This document shows, piece after piece, positions 10,307 through 22,686 of a DNA stretch of 64,000 nt. This stretch comes from Rosa chinensis (Eukaryota; Streptophyta; Magnoliopsida; Rosales; Rosaceae), in the NCBI RefSeq assembly GCF_002994745.2, contig NC_037090.1:17410001-17474000 (forward strand). The letters run 5' to 3'. Position 1 is the first letter of the stretch. Each line of letters begins with the position of its first letter. Under the pieces are notes generated by a model, which was not told the origin of the DNA, did no database searches, and was given only the letters and a program-made list of their open reading frames with translations. The translations under genes and the position numbers were made by a program.

Positions 10307-10857
10307 CTGTGGTTGCCTCGCAGATCTTTCATCTCTTTAAGTTTCGTATACCTTTTTGGTAGCTAGTTAACAGTTATATAGCATTGTAACATATTTGTAT
10401 TTAAAAGTGTAATTTTCCAATAGAATTAAAATTACAGAAGTTTTTGAACAATGGACTTCAAAATAGTGTTGGTTGTTACCGTAAAGGTCTTATTATTGAA
10501 CAGTGAAACAGTTGGTATCAGCACCATCACTTCGTGAAGAAAAAAGAAATACTTGTGTTCAAAATGATATGCATAAAGTGAAAGTTGAACAGTAGAGTGA
10601 CTGGGAACTTGGTTGCTTAGTAAATATAGACGTACAGTAACTTGGTTGGTTCGTACATGTGGTTCAAAAGTACAAATCTATTAGAAATATTGGATTTGAG
10701 TTCAAGATGACTGCCTCCATGAATTAGGCTTTGATGGCTGAAATTGGGTGGCTATTGTTGCAAAAAGAAGAGGGATTTTTGAAGTAATGTCTCATCCGCC
10801 GAGTTTCTCATGCAAAAAATCTATACATGATAAGCTGCAGTAATACTTATTGCTCTT
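10307..10857. other. 3' flank of the PPR gene
   Basis: No gene seen. It includes the probable 3' UTR (AT-rich, with an AATAGAATTAAAATTA stretch near 10420 that could serve polyadenylation). Confidence 0.4.
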
Positions 10858-12110
10858 CTCCTTGGATGGCACCCATGGCTTTCATGGCAGCCTTCATCTC
10901 AAACTTATCTTCTGGTGGTGGAGCTGGCTTTGATGCCATAGCTTCTTAAATTCGTGTTTGTTGTTCTTCTGATACAGCCATACGCTTGTGTTCCTATTAA
11001 TATAGCAAAAGAGTCATATGGTCACACCAAAGCGCACTATGAAAACTTGCATGCTCACTCATTATGAAAAGGCTTACCAGTATAGCCCTCATGGCAACCT
11101 TCATCTCAAACTAATCTTCTGGTGGTGGAGCTGGCTTTGATGCCATAGCTTCTTGAATTCGTGGTTGTTGTTGTTCTAATAAAGCTGTACGCTTGTGTTC
11201 CTATTAACATAGCAAAATAATCGTATGGTCACGCTCACACCAAAGCACTAAGAAAACTTTGCATGCTCACTTATTATTAAAAGGCTTACCAGTATAGCCG
11301 TATTCTCTTCAGGGTCATTCACGTCCTCATTTTCATCTCCATGTAATAGTTCTTGTGAAAATGAACCGGCCTCTTCAGCCATGTGGATCTCCTCTACGGG
11401 TTCTGATGTATATGTTTCAGCACCTATTATGACATAACATATCAGAATCAAAATAAAACAAAATAAAATAAAAATAAATAAATAAACTATTTGTTTACTA
11501 CAGATAAAAAGTGTGCATACCATTAGCATCAGGCTCACTCTCCTCTTCAGGTTGTAAATCATCGGGCATATCCAATTTCTCTTCACCATCCTCTCGCCCC
11601 TCAAGGTGTTGCAGACGCTTGTGCAACATTTTAGCATGGATTTCTTTCAAACAGGCCTGTATTATTAGCAGCACTTAAATAGTAAGACTCAACCATGTAG
11701 CCGTATATAACATCAAAAGCTTTTCAAGAATCTAGTGACATGTACCTTGGCCTTCAATACATGGAGGCGTCTAAGAACAGCCTCCCAATACGCAACAACC
11801 TTGGCTGTACCAGAACGCATCTGTGACTCAATTTCAGCATGTAATGCCTCCAACTGACTATAATTCTTCTCTTCCAAGAGATACTTGGAAGTCTGCTTCA
11901 ATGCTAGAATATAAGCCTCTTTGTTCAGCAAGTAACTTGGCAGGAGGTTCCTCCCAACGAACCCTAGCTTGATCCAAAGCATCCTTTTTCCGAGCTTCTG
12001 ATAGCTCCCAATTGCAAACCACCAAAAGTGACTGCCAAATGGCACATACCAAGAAATGCTTCACCATCAAACCTAGTTCTCAAATACTTCATTTTCGGGC
12101 ACCATTTGCA
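10858..12110 (-). pseudogene. Cactin (splicing factor) gene fragment
   Basis: Read on the minus strand, this region matches the middle of plant Cactin: LLVVCNWELSEARKKDALDQ, VRWEEPPAKLLAEQRGL, LHAEIESQMRSGTAKVV, then LKEIHAKML, an acidic stretch, and QEAMASKP-type sequence with PAPPPED. Cactin is a conserved spliceosome-associated protein of about 600-700 residues; here the N-terminal half and the conserved C-terminal domain are missing. Introns with GT/AG borders are retained (for example after the K of VLKAK near 11745, and before ACLKEI near 11655), so this is a duplicated genomic piece and not a retrocopy. A frameshift near 11880 and stops in both copies of the last exon (TAA in one, TAG in the other) show it is dead. 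Confidence 0.82.
10861..11300 (-). repeat. Duplicated Cactin exon plus intron, 207-bp period
   Basis: Two tandem copies of one exon with its flanking intron lie about 207 bp apart (compare TTCCTATTAA at 10991 and TTCCTATTAA at 11198). The left copy reads ...TRI-stop-EAMASKPAPPPED. The right copy has a stop after PPPED and fuses into GCTATACTG-GTAAG, the end of the preceding exon, so the unit arose by unequal exchange between exon ends. Confidence 0.75.
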
Positions 12111-12149
12111 CTATTTACAGTTCAATAATAATTTCAGGTAATCAAATGA

Positions 12150-13065
12150 ATAGGCTGTAGTATAGTATCATTAATAAGCTTCAATTTAGAGTAGCAAAGC
12201 ACACCAATTTACTTGTGCGCAGAACTCTCTTGATCAAGTCCACAGTAGGGTTGCAATGTTGAAATTGAAGGTGAATAATCTTGGAAGTTGGAAGCACTTG
12301 TACATAAAGAAAGGTCATACTGCACTCCACAGGACTGTAGTGACCTCTACATACTTTGAGGTACAGGAGATATTGCTTGCTTACCACTCTTACTAAAGAG
12401 CGTGACAAGAAGAGGATTCCAGCTATGCTTATGCATGGTGACAAGGAAGTACCTTCCCACAGGTATGTATCTTCATTTTGACATATAATTTTAGGACAAA
12501 CATTGACAAGTGATCCTTGTCCTTGGTTATTTCCGCCTCATTTTTTTCTTTTCTTTTTCCCTTTTCTGAACATTTACACATATAGGCTTAGTCATAGCTG
12601 AACATATTAACTCACCCAATCCTCATCAATAAATATTTCTGCGTTCCAATGCATATACTAGTTGATGTTACTTGCCTGCAACCATTAGTTTAGACTTTGG
12701 AGATGCTAATTTGTAATTCGACTGGGTTAGGAGCCACTTCATTCTCATGGAGATTTGTTCCTGTTGCACGCAACATCACAACACAACTTGCTACGAGTCG
12801 TCTCTTAAGTTTTCAATACTATACTACCTAAAAAAACGATGCCTCTTTGATTATAGGTTAATCAAGTTCACTTTAATGTGTAGAGTTGTAGGGAAGATGC
12901 AAGATGAAAAAAAGAGATTTGTGATGAATATGATCCAAATTTGTTTGAGAATGTACCACAACTAGGTGCTACATGTTGAGTGGAATATTGCAAAAACAAC
13001 CAAGTAAATTATCAAGTGCATGCTTAAAATATTGAGAATGTAGCGTCTGCTTTCTCATTGCCTGT
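12150..13065. repeat. Duplicated host segment, unit A
   Basis: Several blocks recur in the same order further right. TATTGCTTGCTTA at about 12370 matches CATTGCTTGCTTA at about 33250. TTGCCTGCAACCATTAGTTTAGA is present at 12673 and at 33527. GATGCAAGATGAAAA is present at 12896 and 37820. The start (TTCAATTTAG then GTAG) recurs at 13436. Unit B is therefore 13415 to about 37950, expanded by the LINE and a Copia. No protein is recognised in the unit; the 72-codon ORF at 12747-12965 has no domain that I know. Confidence 0.7.
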
Positions 13066-13702
13066 CCGCTCTTTGGTTATAATTTCCTCATTGAACAAGT
13101 CCGAATTTATCTCTGTGCCTGTCACTTGCACATCAGTAGAGTCTACTTTCCTAACAGGGGAAATAATAATAACTGCACTACGTACAAATACGATAGCTTA
13201 ATGTCATATCCAAAAAAATAAGCACAAAACCAATGATAATTTCATTAATAAACATATTTGAAATGAGATTGACTGGATTATACTTAAATTGGTAGATGGA
13301 ACTCAGTCTCAGAAAATTGCTAACATGAGAATTACATTCTGCATCCTTAAGAGCTATATATATACTTATTATTTCATGAGCAAAATGACTTTCATGTTAC
13401 TGAACTCTCTGTTATATAGTATCATTTATATTGCTTCAATTTAGGGTAGTAAAACTGTAAAATCACTACTTTGTAGCAGAATTTTACCAAGTACCAAATC
13501 TTACATTGTGATAATGTGCCGTAATTTGGAATATTTTGGATATCTCCTGAAGGCAAGCTTAGAAGGTAGAAAGCCGTCTACTCATCTGTGTGGTACATGT
13601 CATCTACACAGCTGTACTCTTGGGCCTACAGGCTACAAAGCTGAAGGAAATCATAAATAATCACACTGAATTGGCATATATATATATGCTAGCCTTAATT
13701 TC
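13066..13702. other. Host DNA between unit A and the LINE
   Basis: Non-coding by eye. From about 13415 it is the beginning of duplicated unit B. It includes short AT microsatellites (13677-13688). Confidence 0.4.
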
Positions 13703-13717
13703 AAAATTGTTAATTCT
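13703..13717. repeat. LINE target-site duplication, left copy
   Basis: AAAATTGTTAATTCT occurs here and again at 32735-32749. The two copies bracket the LINE; the left one lies next to the poly(T) run that is the element's poly(A) tail on the minus strand. Confidence 0.85.
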
Positions 13718-13833
13718 GTTTTTTTTTTTTGACAAAGGAGAAATGCATTAAAAACCAATCAACTTACAAAGCAAACTGGAAACTAAATACAAAGAGCAGA
13801 CACTCTGCCCAAACAAACAAAGCTGTAAACAAA

Positions 13834-14340
13834 TTAAGTAGGAGCATGAACTGCGTCAAAAAGGAGGATATGAGACAAAGACGAAGGAGGCTGAAGCAAC
13901 CAATCAGCCGGGCACTTCTTCTTGCGAGCCAACCAGGCAACATGGTCTGCAGCCTGATTTGCCAATCTGCTGGACCAAGTCCAGCTGTAGGAACGAATAG
14001 CAACTGTCAAATCTCTTATATGATCAATCAGGGGCATAACAACCCAATCTGAAGATGGAGAAGAATGTTGAAGGAGATTGATAAGTTGAAGTGAATCCGA
14101 TTCGAAGAGGAATTTATCTGCTTGAAGCTTTTGAGCAAGATGAACACTCAAGCAGAGGGCCAATGCTTCTGCATAGTGCATACAGAGGCGATGGAGCTGA
14201 AGTAGAAAGATGACTTCCACCAACCACAACTCCATCACAGTTTCGAGCAATAGCCGCGAAACCAACCTCAGTAGAAGACCAGGATTCATCAGAATTTATC
14301 TTAATATAGTTTGGAGGCGGTGGTAACCATTTTGGCTTTG
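13834..14340 (-). pseudogene. LINE ORF2, RNase H part
   Basis: This is the terminal RNase H-like (RVT_3) domain of the LINE. ALCLSVHLAQKL, then FESDSLQLINLLQ (the S-D-S-x-x-L signature), and finally NQAADHVAWLARK, where the conserved N-x-x-A-D-x-x-A motif is visible. It is separated from the rest of ORF2 by the Copia at 14346-18766 and continues directly at 18772. Confidence 0.85.
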
Positions 14341-14345
14341 GAGGA

Positions 14346-14563
14346 AGTCAAATATAACGAAAAACAAGAGATAATTTTGGCTGAATAACTTAGATATTTC
14401 ATTCACCTTACAAGAAGGAATTATATACAAATTCTGATAAGACAAGTACTACTCCTAAGGTAAGTAGTAAACCTAATAATACTACAGATATTACATAATA
14501 TTACATATCACGGAATATTACAGAATATCTACATAAATAAGGTAAGTATGACTCACGCCAACA
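14346..14563 (-). repeat. Copia 1, 3' LTR
   Basis: 218 bp; appears identical to 18549-18766. The polypurine tract lies at 14564-14575 (minus strand). Confidence 0.92.
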
Positions 14564-14569
14564 CTCCCC

Positions 14570-17500
14570 TCAAGTTGGCGCATACAGATCACGAATGCCC
14601 AACTTGTCAAGTGAGTCATGAAATGCCTTACTCGATACTGCTTTTGTGAGAACATCAGCTAACTGTTCTTCTGAGTGGACAAAAGGAAAAGAGATAAGCT
14701 TAGCATCGAGCTTCTCTTTAATGAAATGTCTGTCAACCTCAACATGCTTAGTTCTGTCATGTTGAACTGGGTTGTGAGCAATATCCACCGCTGCCTTGTT
14801 ATCACAATACAAATTCATGGCTCGTTTGGGTTTAAATCCCAAATCACGAAGTAAATTTCTCAACCAAAGTAATTCACAAACTCCATGAGCCATACCTCTA
14901 TACTCTGCTTCAGCACTTGACCTGGCCACAACCTTTTGTTTCTTACTTCTCCAAGTAACAAGATTACCACCTACAAAAGTGAAGTAACCAGAAGTGGATT
15001 TTCTATCCGTAACACAACCTGCCCAGTCTGCATCTGTATAACCACTAATATCCAGATGACTATGCTTTGAAAACATCAAGCCTTTTCCAGGTGCAGACTT
15101 TAAATACCTCAGAATACGAATCACAGCTTCCATATGAGTTTCACTTGGATTATGCATGAATTGACTCACAACACTGACTGCATATGCAATGTCTGGCCGA
15201 GTATGTGAGAGATAGATTAATCTACCAACTAACCTCTGATAGCGAGCCTTCTCTGTAAGAGTTTGATTAGGGTACTCAGCCAGTTTATGATTCTGCTCAA
15301 TAGGAGTATCAGCAGGTCTACACCCTAGCATTCCTGTCTCTGTCAACAAATCAAGCACATATTTTCTCTGGCACAAGAAAATTCCTGAACTCCCCCTGGC
15401 GACCTCAATCCCCAAAAAATATTTAAGAGAACCAAGATCTTTCATCTCAAACTCTGATGCAAGCAGATCTTTTAATCTTTCAACCTCCTCTGAATTATCA
15501 CCAGTAATTATCATATCATCAACATAAATAATCAAGGCAGTTAATTTACCTTCACAGCGTTTCAGAAACAATGTATGGTCAGAGTTGCTCTGCTTGTACC
15601 CAAAACGACGCATAGCTTGAGAGAATCTTCCAAACCAAGCTCGTGGTGATTGTTTGAGTCCATACAAGGACTTATTTAACTTACACACAAGTCTACCTCC
15701 TGTGCTTGCCTCATATCCTGGTGGTAGATCCATATAGACTTCTTCAGATAGCTCTCCATGTAAAAAGGCATTCTTCACATCAAACTGTTGCAAGGGCCAA
15801 TCTAGATTAGCTGCTAGAGACATCAACACTCGAACAGTATTAATCTTTGCTACTGGAGCAAAGGTCTCCTCATAATCCACGCCATATGTTTGAGTATATC
15901 CCTTTGCAACAAGTCTTGCTTTATACCTGTTCACTGAACCATCTGCATTATGTTTGATAGTGTACACCCATCTACATCCAACAACTCTCTTTCCTTGTGG
16001 AGGTGGCACCAACTTCCAAGTATTATTCTTCTCCAATGCCTCCATCTCTTCATTCATTGCTTGAGACCATTTGGGATCCTTGAGAGCATCCTGCACTTTA
16101 CTGGGAACACATACAGAGGATATTTGATTCACAAAAGAAGCATGGGATTTGGATAACCGGTGGGTGGATACAAAGTTAGCTATGGCATACTTAGACTTTA
16201 CATCTAAACTTGGTTCATATTGACGAGGTGGTTTACCACGGGTGGACCTAGGAGGCAAAACATGCACACTATCACCAATATCAGAGTTTGAAGAAACACC
16301 ACTAACCTCAAGATTGGGACACTCCTCAGGGATTGGTTGACAAGGGTTATCTGTATCTAAAAGGGGTGGAGGAGCTTGGCCTTCTCGGAGGGTAGATGAT
16401 TCGGCAATTGTCTTTTCTATTTCGGAACTCGCAATGCTCTGTTCGGCAGTTGCATGGCGAAGGGTAGACGATTCAGCAATCGCCGTTTCTGTTTCGGAAC
16501 TCGCAATACTCTGTTCGGCAGTTGCATGGCGAAGGGTAGACGATTCAGCAATCGCCGTTTCTGTTTCGGAACTCGCAATGCTCTGTTCGGCAGTTGCATG
16601 GCGAAGGGTAGACGATTCAGCAATTGCCGTTTCTGTTTCAGAACTCGCAATGCTCTGTTCGGCAATTGACTTTTCCGTTTCGGCAGGAGTGACGTTGGCT
16701 TCAATGGGCTGAATTTCAATCCCACAAGACTTCTCTTCCAAAAAAGTGTGTTTCTCCCCCTGAAGTGAAGGATTGATGGGAGAAAAGTAACATGCATCCT
16801 CATAAAAGGTGACATCCATGGTAACAAAGACTTTCTGTGTAGGGGGATGGAAACACTTGTAGCCCTTCTGATTAACACCATAGCCCACAAAAACACATTT
16901 TAATGCCCTGGCATCGAGTTTGGACCTTTGATTCTTAGGAACATGGACGAACACAACACACCCAAAGACACGAGCAGGGAGATTAGAAAACGAAGGGACA
17001 GACACATGATTTGAAAGGGCAGCATAGGGGGTTTGACCATTGAGAACAGAGGAAGGTAGCCTATTAATGAGATGACAAGCAGTGAGAATTGCATCTCCCC
17101 AAAGATACTTAGGCATATGAGCACTAAATAGAAGAGACCGGGCTATGTCAAGAACATGACGATTCTTTCTTTCTGACACCCCATTTTGTTCAGGGGTTTG
17201 AGGGCAAGTAGTTTGATGAATAATCCCATGAGAATGAAAGAATTGGTGAAACTGAGAATTGACAAACTCCCCCCATTATCAGAACGAAAGACTCTAATAT
17301 TGGCTCCAAATTGATTTTGAACAAGAGCAAAAAATTCTTGGAAAGTAGAGAAGACTTCATATTTGTGTTTCAATAAAGCGACCCAAGTAAGACGGGTATA
17401 ATCATCAATAAACAAAACAAACCAATGTTTTCCAGACAAGGTTGACTCACGGGAAGGTCCCCAGACATCAGAATGAATAAGCTCAAAAGGAGAAGAACTC

Positions 17501-18381
17501 CTAGTAGTACTCAAAGGATAACTAGTACGATGACTTTTAGCTAAGACACATGACTCACAATGCAACTTAGACTCATCAATGCCCAGAAACAAGGATGGCA
17601 TAGATTTCTTCATGACACTAAAGGAAGGATGTCCCAATCTCCGATGCCATAGCCATAATTCTTCAACTTGATTAGTAACCCCAGTTGAAATCAAAGCTGC
17701 TTGGACTGCCTTCTCAGGCTTCATTCCGGCGAACATGCAATCCAGATGAAATAGTCGACCCCTCAGATAACCCCTGCCGATTATTTCCCTGGTGAGGAGG
17801 TCCTGAAAAATCACATACAACGGAAAAAATGTTACAGAACACCGAGATTGAGTATTAAGCTGAGGCACAGATATAAGATGATGAGAGAGATCAGGGACAT
17901 AAAGAACATCATGTAGTGTCAAAGAAGGGGTGAGACGAACAGACCCTATTCCTAAAACAGGAAAAGAATCACCATTGGCATTGACAACAGAGGAAATAGA
18001 GGGTGGATTGAGAAAAAGAAAGAAACTACGATCATAGGTCATATGGTCAGATGCTCCAGAATCAATTATCCAGGTATTGCCACCAGTAAAGCCAGAAATT
18101 TTTAAAGCAACTCCAATCTTACCATTACCATCGCAACTTACGGATGCGATATCCTTACCAGCAAAGTTGGTGTGATTTGGTTTTGTCACTGCAGCCTTTC
18201 CCTTGGGTTTGTTGTCCTGAGGTCGGGGCCTATCAAAGTAGCCTGCTGGAAAACCAACCAACCTGTAACAATTTGCTTTGATATGGCCTGGATTCTTGCA
18301 GTAGTTACAAGTCAGACTTGAGGAGAACACGGGGGAAGAACCTTGAGGAGAGGGACGCATAGAAGAAGGAGCTTTCACCAT
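14570..18381 (-). pseudogene. Copia 1 pol polyprotein, one frameshift
   Basis: Translation would start at an ATG at 18379-18381 (MVKAPSS). A CX2CX4HX4C zinc knuckle (CNYCKNPGHIKANC) comes first, then the protease motif DSGASDHMT, integrase (HRRLGHPS; FRSDNGG), an acidic spacer with tandem repeats (about 16390-16690), reverse transcriptase (LIIYVDDM) and RNase H (TDADWAG, then DRHFIKEKL and ADVLTKAV), ending at 14570. The reading frame breaks once near 17265, in the G run right after the integrase SDNGG motif; a one-base loss explains the change. All other motifs are intact. No capsid part of gag precedes the knuckle. Confidence 0.9.
16390..16690 (-). repeat. In-frame tandem repeat in the Copia 1 integrase-RT spacer
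   Basis: About three and a half copies of a 72-bp unit encode AEQSIASSETETAIAESSTL plus a short tail. Both other reading frames are also open here, which is why several long overlapping ORFs appear; those are shadows. Confidence 0.85.
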
Positions 18382-18548
18382 GGTGAATATGCAGCGGAAG
18401 GAAAAACAAAAAAGTACTTGGAAATATAAGAAGGCAACGGTGATGAAAGGATCAAAGGACAAGGAACAAATCCAAGCACAAAGAACAAGAGTCAAGGATC
18501 AAAGAACAATGAGTCAGAGTCCAGGATCAGATCTCTGCTCTGATACCA

Positions 18549-18766
18549 AGTCAAATATAACGAAAAACAAGAGATAATTTTGGCTGAATAACTTAGATAT
18601 TTCATTCACCTTACAAGAAGGAATTATATACAAATTCTGATAAGACAAGTACTACTCCTAAGGTAAGTAGTAAACCTAATAATACTACAGATATTACATA
18701 ATATTACATATCACGGAATATTACAGAATATCTACATAAATAAGGTAAGTATGACTCACGCCAACA
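18549..18766 (-). repeat. Copia 1, 5' LTR
   Basis: 218 bp, the upstream copy in element orientation, next to the Met-tRNA primer-binding site at 18537-18548. Flanked on the right by target duplication GAGGA. Confidence 0.92.
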
Positions 18767-18771
18767 GAGGA

Positions 18772-20074
18772 GGCCTGGAGGGCAAACTAGAAGCTTGGGG
18801 GCACTTAGTCTTTATCACAACTCGAAGAAACTCCAAAGAAGCTTCAGAAGCCGAATTAGCCACCAACTTTGAGTTTGGAGAGAGCTGATTAAAAATACAG
18901 TAGCATCGATGCTTCCAGATATGACAAAGAAGAAAACTTAGATGAGTCAAAATCTCCTTTTGATGTTCCTTTGATACTGAGGGAGGGAATGTCAAAAATT
19001 GAAACCATCTATCAAAAGTTGTTAGCTGTTGAAGGTTAGGACGGTAACCACAAGAGGATGACAAAACCAAACCCTTCTTGACCAAGGACAAGCGAAAAGT
19101 ATATGTTCTATTGTCTCTGGAAAGCAATGACAAAAAGAGCACAAAGGATCAGGAGTCAATTTACGCTTGAAAAGATTCGATTTGGTAGTAAGAGCATTGG
19201 AAACCACCCTCCACATAAAATTTTTAATTTTTGGTAGCGTATGTAGAGAGAGACCACAGACGCTTCCAAATAATTGGATCAGTGATATGAGAGTGATGAG
19301 CATGAGGTACCACCATCTGGGAAGATTTGAGGTGAGCAGCATAGTAGCCAGACCGGACTGTATAGTTGCCAGACTTGTTCAAAGACCAAATCAGTTTATC
19401 TGGAATAGAAGAATTAACCAAAGGAATAGCTAAGATTGCCCGACTCTGATCCACAGAGATATTCCCAGCAATAGATGTCAAATCCCGAGAGAGAAGACCA
19501 GTCAATCAAAGAAGAGACAGAAATAGTAAAATCAGCTCGAGGAGGAGGAGTTAAACGATGCTCCTGCATATGAGGAATCCAATTTTAATCCCAAACTGAA
19601 ATATGCAAACCATTTCCCACTCTCCAAAGAGTATTTGATTTAAGAAGTTCTCAACCATGTAATAAACTAGCCCATAACCAAGAAGGTGAAGAACCAAGAC
19701 GAGCCTCCATGAAAGAAACAGAAGGGAAATAACGGTGCTTAAGCATCATTACCCAAACAGAAGACGGATTGGTAAGAATCCTCCATCCCTGTTTAGCTAA
19801 CAAAGCTTGGTTAAACTCGGTCAAATCCCGAAAACCCATTCCTCCTTGAGCCTTTGAGAAACCTAAAGAATGCCAACTTTTCCAATGAATACCATGAGCT
19901 CCTTTATTTCCCCACCAGAACCTTGCTATTTGAGAGGCAATTTGAGTACAGAGAGACTTTGGAAACCGAAAACAGTTCATTGGGTAAGATGGAATAGCCG
20001 TTGCAATAGACTTGATTAAAACCTCCTTTCCTGCTTGAGTCAAAATTTGTTGCTTCCAACCCTGAAGTTTACTG
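18772..20074 (-). pseudogene. LINE ORF2, end of RT region and zinc-binding domain
   Basis: Contains LQGWKQQILTQAGKEVLIKS and FWWGNKGAHGIHW, the conserved stretch after the LINE polymerase core. It then holds the zf-RVT domain with KNFMWRVVSNAL and FCHCFPETIEHILFACPWS. Several frameshifts split it into ORFs at 19651-20118, 19224-19505, 19022-19342 and 18756-19142. It joins the reverse transcriptase upstream across Copia 2. Confidence 0.85.
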
Positions 20075-20548
20075 TGTAAAACCATAATTACATGCTCACA
20101 ATATATGCACACAATCATAAAAGGGATTAAGGCTTACCTTCAGCAATCACTGGCATGGATTCCATCTTATGCTACAAACACGAACACTGAATATGGCCTT
20201 CTGTTACTTACCAACTTGCTTCTCAATGGACAGAACAATATGCAAAACGTCGGTAGTAATCAGGGACCAATTCATCTGTATATATAGGAGACTTAACCCT
20301 CAAGAAGCTTCCCATTAAAGCTATCCATATCGGTTTAGGTTTCCTAGTTAGATTCTTAATGTAACACTTCATTGTAATCTTTCTTGCAGACTAAGAATAG
20401 GATTACTTACCTTAATGAATAGATACACTGCTTCATTAAGTTACAAGTATTGATTTACTGTTTGTATCCATGTTAAACTAGGATTGATATTAAGCTAATC
20501 ATCAATTACTTTATGATGATATGTGTTATGTCCATATTTGATCTTACA
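20075..20548 (-). repeat. Copia 2, 3' LTR
   Basis: 474 bp; preceded (minus strand) by the purine tract CCAAGGTGGAGAT at about 20549-20561. Confidence 0.92.
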
Positions 20549-21162
20549 ATCTCCACCTTGGACTCACACATATCATGCTCGATGATTTGCACCAGAGAAC
20601 ATCAAAACCTACTTAACTTACTGAAGTGCGCGCCAGATAACAAACTCAAATCGAAAATCCATTCCAACATGGTCAGATCACAGTTACTTATGCAGAGCAA
20701 GAAACAGTATACATTTTAACAAAAATGTAGAGTTTCAAAACCACAAACATAAGCTCCTGCAATCCACATATGTCAAACCAGAAGTGATACAATATATGTT
20801 AATGTGTATCAACAAGTAAACATATATTAGGTCCTTCTTTATGTTTCCAAAACCAGAAACTCAAGCAAATTTACTGAACACTGATGGCTTAAAATTATTG
20901 CTTGAACCTCAACATCATGCTATACATGATTTAAGCCATCTGATAGCAAGTATGATATTCAAAAAGATGATAATTTCCAAAACAAAACAATAAAGCTGTA
21001 GCAAAATCATAACTGGAAATACCTCAAAATTTTATTGATAATAAAAACTGTCATTACAAAGAAGTTGTGATAAACAAAAAATAAAAGATCACAACTAAAA
21101 TACAAGAACTCAGAAAACCTTAGAATTTTAAATGCTCCAACTGGACTAACTCTCTACTGAAC

Positions 21163-22560
21163 CTAAGCATCTAAATTAGCTAAAATTCCAATGCTTGCTG
21201 TATGTTTCTGGAATGCTGCTACTGACAATGCCTTGGTGAAAGGATCTGCTAGCTGTGAATTTGTGTCAATACTCAAAACAGCTATTTGACCATGCTTTAC
21301 TCTTTCTCTAACACTGTAATACTTTAGATCAATATGCTTGGAATTATTTGACCTTTTACTGTTCTTGCTAAAGAAAACTGCAGCCTCATTGTCACAATAA
21401 ATTACAAGTGTTCCAGCCACAATGTGACTCAATACTTTGGTCTGCATGAGAAAATTCCTAATCCAAAGTCCTTCACACACAGTTTCATATACTGCAATAA
21501 ATTCAGCTTGCATAGTAGAAGTTGAAACAAGTGTTTGTTTCATGGTTTTCCAAGCAATAGCACCTCCTGCAAGCAAGAACACATATCCACAAGTGGACTT
21601 CTTGGAGTCTGGATAATTCCCTGCAAAATCCGAGTCTGAGAATCCAATGAGTTTCAGATCCTCCACTTGCCTATAAACTAGCATGTGGTTTTTAGTTCTC
21701 TGCAAGTATCTCAACACTTTCTTCCCAGCTACCCAATGTTCATGGCCTGGATTAGATTGGAATCTTGACAAAATCCCTACTGCAAAAGACAAATCCGGCC
21801 TAGTGCAGACTTGTGCATACATGAGACTTCCTACAAGTCTGGCATAAGACTTTGACTCCATATTTTCTTTCTCAACATCACTATTGGGACTTTGCTTCTT
21901 GGTTAACTTATCTCCTTTGGACATGGGAACTTCTCCAGCTGCACACTTCTCCATACCAAATCTCTTTAAAATTTTGGTAACATAATTCTGTTGAGACAAA
22001 CCAAGTAGTCTCTGTGCCCTATCTCTTTTAATCTCAATACCTAGTACATAGGATGCTTCTCCTAAGTCTTTCATGTCAAAATTCCTTGACAGAAAACTCT
22101 TGGTATCTTTAAGCAATTTAATGTTACTGCTAGCCAAAAGTATATCATCCACATAGAGTACCAGAAAAATAAAATTGTTCCCAACAGTCTTCAAATAAAC
22201 ACACTCATCAACAAGATTTTCTGTAAATCCAAAAGTAGAAATCACAGAATCAAATTTCTTGTACCACTGTCTAGAAGCTTGTTTTAGGCCATAAATTGAT
22301 TTTCTTAACTTACACACTAAGTTTTCACTTCCAGCTTGTACAAACCCTTCTGGCTGCCTCATATAAATCACTTCATCTAGTTCACCATTCAAGAAAGCTG
22401 TTTTAACATCCATCTGGTGCAGCTCCATATCAAAATGAGCCACCAAAGCCATGATTATCCTAAACGAGTCTTTTGTAGAAACTGGAGAAAAAGTCTCAGT
22501 AAAATCAATGCCCTCCTTCTGTGTAAAACCTTTGGCAACTAATCTTGCTTTATGTCTCTA
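21163..22560 (-). pseudogene. Copia 2 reverse transcriptase and RNase H
   Basis: From 22452 the frame is open: MDVKTAFLNGELDEVIYM, then the active-site motif VLYVDDILLAS, then RNase H (GFSDSDFAGNYPDSKKS; CDNEAAVFF; SKHIDLKYY; ADPFTKAL). Upstream, between 22453 and 22686, the reading is broken: a TGA replaces the Trp codon of NAVWELVEPDP (about 22640) and a frameshift lies near 22560 just before the HKARLVAKG motif. It is therefore not translated with the upstream part. Confidence 0.88.
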
Positions 22561-22686
22561 CGTTGCCATTTGCATCTCTTTTGGTTTTGAAAACCCATTT
22601 ACAACCTATAGGCTTCTGGTTGGGGTCAGGTTCAACTAATTCTCAAACTGCATTTTGACTCATGGAATTAATTTCTGCTTCCATTG

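Larger units (their letters stand above)
14346..18766 (-). mobile_element. Copia element 1 (gag-poor, identical LTRs), inserted in the LINE
   Basis: Two 218-bp LTRs (14346-14563 and 18549-18766) look identical by eye. They are bracketed by the 5-bp duplication GAGGA (14341-14345 and 18767-18771). On the minus strand the LTR reads TGTTGG ... TTTGACT, thus TG...CT ends. The primer-binding site TGGTATCAGAGC (initiator Met-tRNA) directly follows the 5' LTR (18548-18537). The polypurine tract TTGAGGGGAG directly precedes the 3' LTR. Identical LTRs indicate a recent insertion. Only about 200 bp separate the primer site from the zinc knuckle, so most of gag (capsid) is missing. Confidence 0.93.

Noticed and set aside
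16417..16896. Long overlapping ORFs on both strands over the Copia 1 spacer
   Set aside because: They arise because a 72-bp tandem repeat has no stop in several frames; the integrase-RT frame is the true one.
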